NCBI GenBank assembly: GCA_019671135.1
Contig: JAHRHY010000003.1
Span: 248,001 to 312,000 of the forward strand
DNA: 64,000 bases
Direction of reading: 5' to 3'
Origin: Linnemannia hyalina
Taxonomy: Eukaryota > Mortierellomycota > Mortierellomycetes > Mortierellales > Mortierellaceae
The notes beneath the pieces are model-generated. The model worked only from the letters and a program-made list of their open reading frames with translations, ran no database searches and was not told the origin of the DNA. Below, piece by piece: positions 34,900 through 46,265 of the stretch; the first letter of the stretch is position 1, and every line of letters starts with the position of its first letter. A program made the position numbers and the translations under genes.

Positions 34900-35830
34900 A
34901 TGCGCCCAGAAGACATCAAGGAGGCCTTTGCTCTCTTCGACCCCCAGAACACCGGTAGAATCGAGCCTTCGGTCTTCCAAAACTTCCTCAATGTAAGGGA
35001 CTCGTACTCATTCGCTCAGTCGCACCGCTACATTCGCTCCGTTATCTCACACCGCTTATTGCGTTGTATGACTTTTCTGCAATCATGCGTTGTTGTATCA
35101 CTGGCCCACTTTTGTGCAGTCAGTTGCAGCTTATCTGCTGCAGCGACATTGCAGAACACCTTCAAAGAACTAGTCTGCAAAGGACTCGAGTAACTATGGT
35201 TGAAAAGGCTGCTAAAAAAACTCCGCCTACTTTCTTAACAACTGACACCTTCTGGCCTTCTATTTGTGACTTTGCAATAGACTTTGGGCGACGAAGAGCT
35301 CAAGCAGTCCATTCGTATCCCTAACCATGCCATTGACCTCAAGGAGTTCACCGATCTCATGAACCGCTACAACAACGACACCACCAAGGACCCTGAAGAG
35401 CCCTACCGTCGTGCTTTCCAGTCCATCAACCGCGATGGCTCTGGCGCCATCTCCTCGCAGGAGCTCCGTGCTGCTATCCAGTCCTTATTAGGACCTAACG
35501 TTCTCTCTGAGGTGCGTTTTTTTTTATCATCCCATTCTAATATGTCCTTGCTCATGTCTGCTCGTTCTTTTTTGATGTTGGGGAGTACGCTCTTTATTTG
35601 ATCCCTGTATCTGTTATTCAGGTCTTCTCCGGTATCGAGTGCGCAGCGTCTGCAGCCCATACTAATGCATTAGCATGCCTTTTGATCTTTTTATCCAATA
35701 CTTCTAGGCCGACATCGATGAGATCATCACGGAGGGAGACGTCTCGGGTGACGGTCGAATCACTCTGGAGGAATTCTTGAAGATCATGCAGAAGAGTGAG
35801 AAGAAGCACCGCGGTGAGCACGTCTTGTAA
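34900..35830 (+). CDS. Calmodulin-like EF-hand protein (possible myosin light chain)
   Basis: Exons 34900-34992, 35281-35511 and 35708-35830 give 148 aa, the length of calmodulin. Four EF-hand regions can be traced. Loop 1 (DPQNTGRIEPSV) lacks the terminal glutamate, loop 2 is not recognisable as calcium-binding, loop 3 (NRDGSGAISSQE) is plausible, and loop 4 (DVSGDGRITLEE) is canonical. Two dead N-terminal sites and live C-terminal ones recall regulatory or essential light chains such as fission yeast Cdc4, so a contractile or myosin-binding role is possible, but a general calmodulin-like sensor fits too. An acceptor-like CAACAG at 34875-34880 suggests a 5' UTR intron. AATAAA lies at 35920-35925. 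The gene is convergent with the next one, with stops 115 bp apart. Confidence 0.85.
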
Positions 35831-35945
35831 CTTGGAGACAGACACATAACCTCAGCCTAGCTGATGACGGGCGACGAGTCCCTTTCCTTATTTTATTTTG
35901 TTACAAAGTTTTGATTGTAAATAAATGAACATCATTAAGAATGTG

Positions 35946-38240
35946 CTACGATGGTTGTTGTTGTTGCTGGTGTTGTTGTTGTGGGAGGAGCCGGCTAAGC
36001 AGCATCTTGGTCTCGGAATGGGGCCGGATCCATTCTGCAGCGACGGCCCAAAGAATGAGAGGTGGTCGGACAAGGGACTCTATCTTCTTCCGTTTTTGAA
36101 TCTGCACGCGTGACTTTCTCAGCACTGTCCTCCTTTTCGCCGCCCCTCTGCTGAGCGCTGACTGGGAGGGAGTCGACCCATTCTCTTCCATAGGCGAAGT
36201 TGTCGCGTACAACACAAACGACTGTTGCTTCCGAGGGTGGACTGTGCAGATATCGAGCCACAGTTTCTCCTCCGTTGTCGCCCGCTGGGATCGATCCAGA
36301 TCAATGCTCTCGACGTGGCCCTTCTGTGGCACGACCGCAACGGCGGCCTTCTCCTTGTTCGGTAGTAGGCTCCTTGATGAACTCGAAGAAGTCAAGTCAG
36401 GAGCAGGGCCGGACTTGAATGTGAGGTTGCCTCGCCGTGCTAATATCCTGAGCACCTTGTTCCGATGTTCCTCGTGAAGGTCTGCTGGCTGGGCAGCAAC
36501 TTTGTCTACATTGTCCCTGCCGTCTCCTCCTACAACTGATGTCACGCTGTCTTTGCCCGTCACACTAACACTTCTGTCCCTGCTCGCCTCCTTCAGCCCC
36601 AGTAGAGTCCACATAACAGCTTCTTGATCACTACCAAGTCGCAGCTCAGCAACGGATGTCCCGTCGCTAATCGTGCATTCCATCTCAACCTGCGTCCGCC
36701 ACCTCCGCGAACTGCATCCAAACATACACATCTGAGACCTGTAGTCGTTCTCACACTCAGCGCAGACAGCCCGAATTTGGACACGTTGGATGGTGTTAAT
36801 CCTGCAAATGTGTCGAGTTATGGTATCGCTTCCAGTCGTCGAGCCAGTAGTGCCGTCTGATGACGATGGTGTTCCCGATATGGAGGTCGCGGATGAAGGT
36901 GCTGTAGGAAGGGAGCACCACACATTGCAGATGTAGTCAACCCTGTTGCATGAGCCTGAGCGAGAGATCCGACTGTCTAGAATGCGTTTCCATTTCTGTG
37001 CTGGAGCATGGAACTTCAACGGGTCGAGGTCTCCGGAGTTGAGAGCTTGATGCGACCAAGGCTTGGGTAGTTGTGTGGGGGAGTTGTTAACGCCCTGCTC
37101 GTCCCTCCTTGTCCGTTTCTTGTCCTTTGAGCTCTCCGGTATCAAAACCACGCCTTCATCAGAGTCACCATCCAGTACCGCGTCGCCCGACCGCGACCTC
37201 TTCCGCGCCCCGCTAGGCGTCGATCCCTTCTCGCATGTTAGTACGGTGCCCGATCGCGACTTCTTCCGCGCCTTGCTGGGCGTTAATCCCTTCTCGCATG
37301 TTGGCACACTGTCCGATCGCGACCTCTTCTGTTCCTTGGTCTTCTCGCGGGTTGGTGCAGTGGTGGAAAATGGCTTCTTGGGGGGTCCCGACTGTCTCCT
37401 GACGGGTATCTGCACATCGGGTAATTTGGTCCGCAAGCTCTGGTGAGCGGGGGATATCCTGTAAAATGTTGTGTCTGTGATGCCCACACATGTCACAACC
37501 CTGTAACATGCCAGTTCCTGCTGCAGCATCAACGCGTCGGTCACCTCGACAACATCACCGCGTTTGAATGGCCGAGAGGAAGACGGTCCATCTTGTTGAG
37601 ATGCAGTGTGGAGTAAGAGCGCGACCATGGTCATCGTGAGCGCATCCTCGAAATGTTCTTCTGCTTCAGAGCGCGATACGTTGGAGTCGGACCACGACAC
37701 ACAGGACGTGGCTCCATTGTCGACTTCCTGTTTGTTATTGCTTGGTTGGGGTGGGTGCTCGTCCGTTTCTGTGAGTGGCTTTTGCTTCTCCGCCTCATCG
37801 CCAGAGTCGAGGACAACGACAACAGAATCCTGCTTGTTCCGTTCCTTCAGATTTTTGCTGATGGCAGGTGTGGGTCGAGTAGTAGAGGCGCGCCTGGAAG
37901 CAGCCCGCCGAGTACAATGAGCTACAGGATCATCGGGTACAGTCTGAAGCGGGACAAGCCAAACAATTTTATCGGGGAGAGAGCCGTCGCCGCGTGCCTT
38001 GAACGTTGATAGGGCGTCTGAGTGAAGAGGGAGTCTGTCCAGTTGCTGATCTAGTAGTTCCTGATCTTGTTTTGCTGCTAGGAGACGAGAGATCTGGGAC
38101 GAGCTGATGGAGTGGGCTACTTGTCCAACAAAAGAGAGGATGTCGCTCTGTTGTTGATCGGAAGCCTTAGCAGTCGAGGGAGAGGAAGAAGCCTTGAGGA
38201 AGAGGTCGTGGATGGTCAGGAGGCGTGGATGGGTCGACAT
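35946..38240 (-). CDS. Candidate CTC1-like OB-fold/zinc-ribbon protein
   Basis: Single exon, 764 aa, from the first ATG (MSTHPRLL). The N-terminal half is disordered and basic, with a short N-terminal helical region and Ser/Arg/Lys repeats (63-bp DNA units). The C-terminal half holds one ordered block: VDYICNVWCSL, then RINTIQRVQIRAVCAECEN with a CxxC...CxxxC zinc ribbon (window about 36700-36760), then an EDGT/SDGTSVAELRL strand and a WTLLGL helix. A zinc ribbon inserted in an OB fold followed by 'DGT..A.LRL' is typical of the RPA1/CTC1 class of single-stranded-DNA proteins, and to my reading is closest to the C-terminal OB domain of CTC1 of the telomeric CST complex. This is pattern recognition only. 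The protein is shorter than animal CTC1 (about 1,200 aa). Confidence 0.5.
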   Translation of the reverse strand: MSTHPRLLTIHDLFLKASSSPSTAKASDQQQSDILSFVGQVAHSISSSQISRLLAAKQDQELLDQQLDRLPLHSDALSTFKARGDGSLPDKIVWLVPLQTVPDDPVAHCTRRAASRRASTTRPTPAISKNLKERNKQDSVVVVLDSGDEAEKQKPLTETDEHPPQPSNNKQEVDNGATSCVSWSDSNVSRSEAEEHFEDALTMTMVALLLHTASQQDGPSSSRPFKRGDVVEVTDALMLQQELACYRVVTCVGITDTTFYRISPAHQSLRTKLPDVQIPVRRQSGPPKKPFSTTAPTREKTKEQKRSRSDSVPTCEKGLTPSKARKKSRSGTVLTCEKGSTPSGARKRSRSGDAVLDGDSDEGVVLIPESSKDKKRTRRDEQGVNNSPTQLPKPWSHQALNSGDLDPLKFHAPAQKWKRILDSRISRSGSCNRVDYICNVWCSLPTAPSSATSISGTPSSSDGTTGSTTGSDTITRHICRINTIQRVQIRAVCAECENDYRSQMCMFGCSSRRWRTQVEMECTISDGTSVAELRLGSDQEAVMWTLLGLKEASRDRSVSVTGKDSVTSVVGGDGRDNVDKVAAQPADLHEEHRNKVLRILARRGNLTFKSGPAPDLTSSSSSRSLLPNKEKAAVAVVPQKGHVESIDLDRSQRATTEEKLWLDICTVHPRKQQSFVLYATTSPMEENGSTPSQSALSRGAAKRRTVLRKSRVQIQKRKKIESLVRPPLILWAVAAEWIRPHSETKMLLSRLLPQQQHQQQQQPS
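37193..37345 (-). repeat. 63-bp in-frame tandem repeat in the CTC1-like gene
   Basis: About 2.5 copies of a 63-bp unit start with GCGAC at 37193, 37256 and 37319 (plus strand). Each encodes 21 residues containing SRS, TCEKG, TPS and an ARK(K/R) end. Copies differ at several positions. The unit is basic and phosphorylatable, within the disordered linker. Confidence 0.8.
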
Positions 38241-38539
38241 GGGACGGAGGGGTATGGAAGCAGAGTCTGTTGAGACGATGCCAAGTCAAAATTTAAATTG
38301 AAAATGGTGGTGCCACCATTTTTTGTGGCGCGTGATTTTTACACAATAGGGTGTTATTGTATTTCTGTTCTTTTGTCTTCTTCACACACTTGATCATTCA
38401 CACCTCATCATTCGCCTTTGCGGTACCGCCCTTCGCTCCCCTCATCCACTCACCCTCCTCCTATCCTCACAACCCCCCTCACACCTCACTACCTCAGATA
38501 GGCTCACTCACTGCTGTCAACACCCAGGAACACCACCCT
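38241..38539. promoter_or_regulatory. Shared bidirectional promoter region
   Basis: The 299 bp between two divergent ATGs must hold both promoters. It contains a short inverted sequence around 38300-38325 (AATGGTGGTGCCACCATT, a near-perfect palindrome) that could be a protein-binding site, then a pyrimidine-rich leader toward the plus-strand gene. Confidence 0.5.
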
Positions 38540-39339
38540 ATGGCGTCACCTGCCAACCCGCATGGACCCCCCGAATCCACCATTGCCGGTCAAGTCTCTG
38601 GTGAACCTAAACTCGACAAAGTAGACCCCTTCGGGATCCTCAAGCAGCGGCTGGTCAACATTGCGAAGGACAAGCACAAGAGGCTGATCAAGGGTGTCGA
38701 AGGTGTCCTTCAAAGTAAATCGTTTTGCTTTTGTTGTTCGACAGCAGAAAAACATGTTCGTGAAAGCCTTTTTATGCCCCGCTATTATTGACACGCAGGA
38801 CCTAATTTATCGTTTTAGCGTACGCCTCGGGAATGGAGGCGGACTTGATATACATCGTTAACGAGTACACCACCGTCAAGTGCGAGCTGGAAAAGCTCAA
38901 CAATGAGAACACACTCCTCAAGGCCGTCAACGCAACCATGAGCGAACAATTAATTAGCGCCCAGCATAACAGACAAGGGTCCGGCAGCTCCGCGAATGAC
39001 AAGGCCGCGATCGAGAATCTGCGACTGGAGCTCGAAATCACCACACGGGAGCTTTCCAGGGCATTGGAGGACGTCGAAAATCTCAAGGCACAGCGTTCGC
39101 AAGTGGATATGGCTATCCAACACAAGGACGTAGTCAACCACCAATTGGCAGCAATTATCGACAATCGGCAACTGGATCTTGACCTCAAGCAGAAGGAGAA
39201 TACAAGATTGACCGCACAACTGATCGATACTCGGGCCAAACTCGTACAGGCTATGGATTTCGTTGGCCAGTATTACCCTGTCCTGGAGCCGGAAGTCTTG
39301 AAGAGGAAAGCACTTCACGAACAACAGCAGCAGCAGCTT

Positions 39340-39371
<32 letters not shown>

Positions 39372-41466
39372 ACAGCCGCAGCAACAACAACATCTACAGC
39401 AACAACAACAACAACAGCTGCAGCAACAACAACATCTGCAGCAACAACAACACCACCAGCAGCAGCAACAACAGCGTTTGCAGCAACAACAACATCTGCA
39501 GCAGCAGCAACAACAACACCAGCAGCAGCAGCAACAGCAAGGATTCCCGCGTCCGGCTGTACCAGTACAAATGCTGAACGGACCGGTGGGACATTTCAGC
39601 CAAGGTCCTTCGACATCACCAGTGTCGCCTTCATCACACCATCCAGCACACATGCCCTCCCAATCTTTAACAGGGGTTGCTTCTCCGATACATCAAGGAC
39701 ACCCACACCAGCCTTTGAGCGTTCCACCATTGAAAGAGCCATCAACACCTGCCTCATCGACATCCCAAATGCCTCCAGCTCAATTGGGGATTGTTGGCCC
39801 GACAGTGACTGCTCCACCGGTATTTCCTTCAACAGGCAGCAGTCGTGTATCGACGGCAAGCTTACTCCAGCAAGTCAAGAGCCAAATTGAGGTCAATTCC
39901 ACCCAGAGACAGGGCCAGGACCGGAAATTTCAGGACTTGAAGCGGCAAGCAGCGGTCGTTTGGCGGGAAAAGAACCAGAAACAGGCATCACAGCAAATTC
40001 AATCCGAAACTGTTGTGCTAGGCGCACCGCAGTATCCGAGCCAGCAACCCGTGCCGCCTGTGACTCAACAACATCAGCTTCAGTTGCAGCACCTTCAACA
40101 ACAGCGCCCTCAACACCAGCAACAAAACCCTCAACAACAGCAGCTACTGGTGCAGCGGCGCCCGCAAGAGCAGCCGATGCTACGAGAATACCAACAGCAG
40201 CAAATACTCCGGCTTATAAGCGCATCGACCTCACAGGACCAGGGCATCGGGCCGACTTCGTCACAGCAGCTTCCAGAACCGCAGCACCCACAGTCATGGG
40301 GTATTAGGTCAAAGCAGGACTCAACATCTGGAGCATCGAATGCGGACCCAGTTCTCGGAAACACAGTCTCTTCGGCGGAGCCAGTATCCCGACCGATGTC
40401 TAACTCGACTACTCATTCTTCAACACCTGTAATGGCTACAATCGATCCGGCACCACTCTTATCAGCATCAACAACACCACCTGCAGAACCAAGGTCCCTC
40501 TCAACACCAGTATTAGCTGACAAGACGGGACCAATAGCATTGGAGTCAAAGTCAACATCGACATCTACGGAGCCCATGGAACCTACCGAATCCACGGAGC
40601 CTGCAGAACCAGGGTCCCTCTCAACACGAGTATTAGTTGAAGAGACGGGACCAATAGCATTGGAGTCGAAGTCAACGTCGACATCTACGGAGCCCACGGA
40701 ACCTACCGAGTCCACAGAAACTGTAGAACCCATGAAACCTACGACACTCACCGCAGGATCGACCAAAAGTGCCACCGCGTCACCATCGCCATCACCATCG
40801 CCATCGCCTTCACCTGAACCCATAGCTGCACCAATAGCGGCTACGTTAGTGTCAGAAGCTGTAGCTGAACCAACGACAGCCGAGTCATCGACGACGGCAG
40901 CACTACCGGAGCTGCCATTTCACTCAACAAAATTGCCCTTTTCCGGCATGATCAGCCAGTCACCGTCAGAGCAACTCACACAACCGACTCAAGGACTGAC
41001 CGGCAACAAGAAGAGGAGCTATGAGTCTGCAATCCTGCTGGAGGAAACGGATGACGAAGACGAGCACATCAACACCGACGCCGACAAAGGACATGACTAC
41101 GACGAGGGGTTCTCTCAGCCCACACCTGTCGACTTTGACTTTGACCATGACTGGGCATCACCACCACCGCCACCCCACAAGCGGTTGCAGACACCCGCCG
41201 ATAAGTTCAAGCTTGAGCCTGGGAAGTGGTATATGTCCTCTGTCCAGATCCCAGCGTTTTCTCCGTCGCGCTCCAGTCCTGTTATTGACAACGTGACCCG
41301 TCAGCGGCGCCGAATAATTATCGATGACGAAAGCGACGACAATGAAGACGTGTTTGTTGATGTTGACGACTCCTTCGGAAGCACCGGCAATGGAGTCCTG
41401 TCCTCGTCGTCACTATCACTCTCAAAGGCGAAGTCCACTGTGAAGGAAATCCACCACACAGATTAG
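38540..41466 (+). CDS. PolyQ coiled-coil protein of unknown function
   Basis: I do not recognise the family. Exons 38540-38714 and 38819-41466 join in frame (940 aa). Residues about 60-190 form a predicted coiled coil rich in Glu, Leu, Lys and Gln (for example YTTVKCELEKLNNENTLLKAVN). A glutamine/histidine tract of about 75 residues follows (39324-39540), then a long Pro/Ser/Thr/Gln-rich region with a 40-residue tandem duplication, and an acidic C-terminus (EETDDEDEH, DDESDDNEDVFVDVDD). A KRSYESA basic patch at about 41015 could serve nuclear import. Composition suggests a nuclear regulator or scaffold, which is inference. It shares a promoter with the CTC1-like gene. Confidence 0.8.
39324..39540 (+). 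repeat. CAG/CAA polyglutamine tract
   Basis: Mixed CAG and CAA codons with occasional CAT, CTT and CTG give a Gln-rich run with His and Leu interruptions. Alternation of codons lowers slippage, and shorter blocks (CAACAACAACATCTGCAG-like) recur about every 45-60 bp. Confidence 0.9.
40494..40733 (+). repeat. 120-bp in-frame tandem duplication
   Basis: The unit beginning TCCCTCTCAACAC at 40494 recurs at 40614. Each copy encodes 40 residues: SLST, then TGPIALESKSTSTSTEP, then a run of (E/T)PTEST. The copies differ at about a dozen bases. Confidence 0.85.
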
Positions 41467-41634
41467 CTTTCCTTTTTCCCTTTATCTTATCCCTTAAAAA
41501 ACGCTAAATGTACTATAGAAAAACATCATTTGGGGGGTATTCGTGTTTTTCATTGTCTACAGTAACAAGTCATTTTTTTTCTTGACGCCATCATCTATCT
41601 ATGTCGCATTTTGTTTTTCCCTACGCACTAACGC

Positions 41635-44600
41635 TTAATCGTCGCCCTGGTGGTACGAGACCTTTCTCATCTCACCAAGCACTCTCCTGGCAAGAGTAAG
41701 TTCCTTCTCGAGCTTAAGGATCTCGACCTGCTGACCCATCTCTCGGATCTTGAACTCGTGAGCGTTCATGGCCTGGTAGTCGACCTCAGCCTCACGGGCC
41801 TTCATCTCCCTCTCCATGATGGCCTTGACAGCGCGGACAAGAGCTCTAGAAGCCTCTGTCACAGCCTTGGAGGCCCTCTCGAGGTTATCCTGGGCCTTGG
41901 ACATAGCGTTGGCCTTGACACGGGAGGCGGCGACCAACTGGGCAGTGGCGGCAGCGACCTCGTTCGAGGCGACCAAGAGCTGCTCCATCGAGTGGGTCTT
42001 GGAGATCACACCGTCGGCAGTCTCGACAAGCAAGGTGGTGGCCATGGCGACGGCCTTGGCCGCAGAGATGAGACCTTCAGTCCAGCGGTTGTTCTTCTTG
42101 TAGAAGGCAGCGTTGGTCGATGATCCTCGGCCCTGGGCAACAGACTCCTGCTGAGAGATGGTAGCGCACTTGATCAAGTGACCAATGGCCTGCATCATCG
42201 CCATGGCGCTCTCCAGAATCGACGCGTTGACCTGCAACTCGATCGCCGACAGACCATCGTTCTTGGGCTTGGCCATCAAGGCCTGAAGGCGAGCCGTGGC
42301 CTCCTCGATCGTACGGGCAGCGTTACCCATCTCCAACTCGACCATGTCGCCCAGATCCAGCTTGGTAGGATCGAGCTGGTTGTTCTTAGGGATCAAGTTC
42401 TCGGCAGCCTTGGCAACATGCTCCAAAGCCGACTGGACAGCCTCGTTCGAGCGAGTGATAGTCCTGATGCTTCCTTCGGGGGAGAGACCGCCCAAATGCG
42501 ACGACATGACGTTGGTAAAGAACTCCTGGATGGCGGTGGCAGAGAACTTTGTCTGGTTAACAATGTGCTCGGCGTCCGCATCCTGCTTAGCCAAACGAGT
42601 GATGCCCTTGGCGTTGATCATCACGTCCGAGAGGGTCTGCGAAAGGTGCAAGGCTGAGCGGATGGCTTCGACCTGGTTGACATCGCTCGAGGCTGACGAC
42701 CTGAGGTATTGCATCAACGACAACTCAAACTCGGTGGAGGCAGTCTGCGCCTTCTCGATCATTGACAGAGTGAACTCAGGTGTGGCAGTCTGGTTTCCGA
42801 GCTGGGTAGGCGACTCCAGGTCGTAGATGCTCTCCTCAACCTTGCTGATGCAGGTCTCCAAGATCGAATCTAAGATGACAAGCGACGTCAATAAAAATGT
42901 TAGTAAGCGCATTCGTTGCCATAAAAAAATTGCTCCCCAATGCTGCTTGAACGTATGTGAGGAGACATACCCAGAATCTGCTGAAGCTTGCGCTTGTGAG
43001 CGCTCATCATGGTGTCGAGGCGACTCTGGAGGACGGACGAGTGCTCGCTCTGGTCATCTCTCAGGGTAGCCAATTCCAACAAGGTCTCGTCCAAACCACT
43101 CTCAAGAACAGCCTTCTCCTCCTCGTTCTCGATCTCCATGCGCTCAATCTCGGCTCTCTGATCCTCCACCTGGCGCATCAACGAGTCAATCTCGCGTTGA
43201 CGGCGCTAAGTGTTTCGCATAGAGTTGGAAAGAGAAGGTTAGAAATAACTTTCGGAGCGGTTATTCCAAGAAAGATCCATATGGCAAAGGGTATCTGACA
43301 GTGCGACTTACGTTGGCAAGATCCTCGAGGTCCTGCTTTTCCTTGTTGAACTTGGCAACCATGGACCCAACCTCGGAGCTCTTGGAACGTCCAAGGTCCT
43401 CGACACGACCGTTAGCCATCTCAAGATCTCTCTTGAGACGAGCAATCTCGTCGTTCTGGGTGTTCTGCCATCTCAAGAGCTCGTTCTTGGCACGGTCTCT
43501 CTCGCGGACCATGTCAGCCATCTGCAAGTTCTTGTCCTTGATCTCCTTCTGCATCTTCTCCATCTTGTCAACAGCCTCCTGGGCAGAGTTGGCCTTGAGC
43601 TGCACAGTCTTGAACTTGCCCAAAAGATCCAGGTGCTCCTGACGCAATTGAGAGTAAAGCTTGGCCAAAGCCTCATACTTGGACTTCCAAATGTTAATTT
43701 GCTCTACATTAGTGAAAAATTAAAGAAAAGGTATTAGATGCGCTGTTTGTTGAGTGACGAGCTCGAAAACTTGTCTAAAACAACGAACGGAAATAAGATC
43801 ATACCTTGAATGCTCTGAATCATGGCATCTTTGGATGCGAGTTGCTGCTGAGCGTTCATGTTGATCAACTGCATCTCCTGTTCCAAACCCTTGACTCTCT
43901 ATTGGCAAAAGACATATCCCAAAAAAATGTGTTGGTAACTCGGTACCTTGACAAGTTCATCCATTCAACCAAGCAGCGAATATCGACATGCTTGAGACTT
44001 ACTCGGTCATACTGATCAATGAGCATCTGATCACGCTCATACTGTCCGCGAAGAGCCAAAACATCTCTCTCCAACTCGGCAAGACGACCCTCGGCCTGAC
44101 GCTGCATCTGCTCTCGTCCCAACTGCTCCCTCTGAAGACGCTCACGCTCCATTTGTTGACGCTGCTGCTCCTCAAAGTTCTGCTGAAGACGAAGGGCCTC
44201 CATTTGCTGCTGCTGCTGCTCCATCTCACGCTGCTGTTGGAGACGGTTCTGCTCAAGCTCGTATTCGCGCTGCTGCTTAGCGATTTCCCGCTGCTGGGCA
44301 GCCCAATCAGGCTCAGGCGTCTGTGGTGGCGTATCCTTGACAACGGGCTTGCGACTGGGAGTCATGAGTGGGGAGTCGGATCCCAAAAGGCTTGGTGGGT
44401 CCTGAGGCAGCTTGGGAACACTGATCAAACTGGTAAGGTACTTCAAGTTGGAGCACTCATAGTAGAACTTGATCAAAGCATAGTGTTGAGCATTGTAACG
44501 CTGTCTCAAGAGAATCAGTCCCTCGGGATCGTTAGTGCCTATTAAATGATGTTTTCAGCAAGTCTAAATTAGCAACATGAAAGCCTCGGTTGGTTTTCAC

Positions 44601-46265
44601 AGCCAACAGATGGTCAGGACACGAGAAAATTGTGTATATCATGGAATTCTTACGCTTGTGCATGGCGCGCAGCATGCTGGTGGCAAACTTGTAAATAGCA
44701 TAGGTCTCCTCGACAAGAGGAACAAGGGCGGCGATCCTGCACTCATTATTGGATGAAGGACGGAAGTTGGCAAACACGAGCTTTTGGAACTGGTCAATCT
44801 GATCCTGCAAGTTCATCAAGTCCGTAATGGTCTCGTATCTAATAATAATGAGGGGGAACCGAGAGGATTAGATCTCTTAACTTCCGCTCACGTCGTTTCC
44901 ACACCAATCAAGCACAAGGGCTCCAGTCCACGCAGCAGGGGAGATCTTGATGAGCCAACTTACCCCTCGTTGGGATCGTCAATGCCCTTCAAAGAAATGT
45001 ACTCCTTGTAGTCAAAGTTGCCGTTGAATTCGGGATGGTTGTTGTGGTATCGCAGCTTGGCGTGCAAAAAGTCGACGTAGTTGCGAATCAAGGTGCTGTA
45101 GCCTGGAAGATAAAAATACGCATCCACAGACAAAAAATAAAGTTAATTCGAGGTCCTTCCATGGACAATGAGAAAGGGAGGCAAACGTCCGTCTGTCATC
45201 CATGCGCTTTGCCGTATTGTCCTTTGTTTTCTTTTCTTCGTTGCCAGTTGATGATTCCTTACCTCGGCCGTCGTATTGCGAAGTTGAACGGGCACACTGG
45301 TCCAGCCAGTCTGACTGATTCTGAGCATCCTTCAACGCCTGTTGTCATTGCATGGTTCAAGGTACAAATATCAAAAGAAAATAGATTTATGTTAGCTGAG
45401 AGCATTTCACTTGTATAAAAAAAACTGGGATCGTGTGTGCTGTCGAACAGATAATGGGCCTTTTTATCGTTCGGCTGCTCCCCAGGCGGACAGTCAAGTG
45501 GAAGTGCTGATTATGAGAGCCAGTTTTCATTCCACGGTCCTGCCTTCCGCTTTCTCCTCATTTTCCCCCTCTCTTTTTGAGTGCATTATCAACAACGCGC
45601 CCAAGTGACGAATTAAATAAAAGACAAGGCATTCTCCACGTTTTTCCTGCTCCTGAACAATCGGTTGCCTTTCCTTTTTCTTTCCCTTGTCCCTGGTTCC
45701 TGTGTTGTCCGAGAGACAAGAGTGGGAGGTGTTTGATTCTCATACTTCTAGCACTGTCTTTGATTCTCTCACACTGAAATAGTAAAAAGACCTTTCCCTT
45801 TTCCCTGGTACACACCCCCATCGAAGACATCAACTTACCGTAGGGTGTCCGTCACGGATAATTTTGTGGACCGAGATCAGCGCCTTGAAGGTCTGGACCT
45901 CATCGCCTAACATAGGTTGTGTGCGGAAGCCCTGCCACACCGACGACGACGAGCGGTAGTCCCATGTGTAGACAATACAAGCTGATTACAATAACAATTA
46001 TGATAATGAAAAGGGAGAGAGAGAGAGAGAGAGAGTGTAAGTCGGCTGAGTTCTTGTTGTTCGATATTGCAACGATGGCTGTTGTTGACGGTTCAATAAC
46101 GGGTGTGGTTGCTTGTGACGGAGAAAGTGGTGGTTGCTGTTTGTTATTACCTCTAACATGCTTCTGCTTGGGGGCGGTCTCTTCAGCACTGGTGGCCTTT
46201 TTGATGTGAAGGACGAGTTCAGTCTCGGCCTTGTCTCTGTCGACGGGGCGTGCACCAAAGGACAT
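41635..46265 (-). CDS. SLA2: Sla2/End4 (HIP1R family) endocytic actin-membrane linker
   Basis: It links clathrin- and PtdIns(4,5)P2-containing membrane to actin during endocytosis. Ten exons: 46265-46151, 45906-45839, 45338-45263, 45102-44964, 44838-44654, 44538-44003, 43898-43805, 43703-43312, 43205-42971 and 42869-41635 (3,075 nt, 1,024 aa; all phases agree). An N-terminal ANTH domain (DEVQTFKALISVHKIIRDG, RNYVDFL, lysine-rich start) is followed by a proline-rich stretch (TPPQTPEPDW), a Q/E-rich coiled coil (about residues 290-600) and a C-terminal I/LWEQ (THATCH) actin-binding domain containing RWTEGLISAAKAVA. Yeast Sla2 is 968 aa. An AG microsatellite (46016-46035) lies in intron 1. Confidence 0.96.

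Noticed and set aside
35620..35640. Extra micro-exon in the EF-hand gene after TTCAG
   Set aside because: Direct joining of 35511 to 35708 gives a calmodulin-like NVLSE-ADIDEII junction in frame, so no extra exon is needed.
39324..39540. CRISPR-like array
   Set aside because: Short repeats without unique spacers, inside a coding polyglutamine tract; this is a eukaryotic genome.
39348..39653. Cysteine-rich minus-strand ORF (CCCCC runs)
   Set aside because: An antisense shadow of the CAG/CAA polyglutamine tract.
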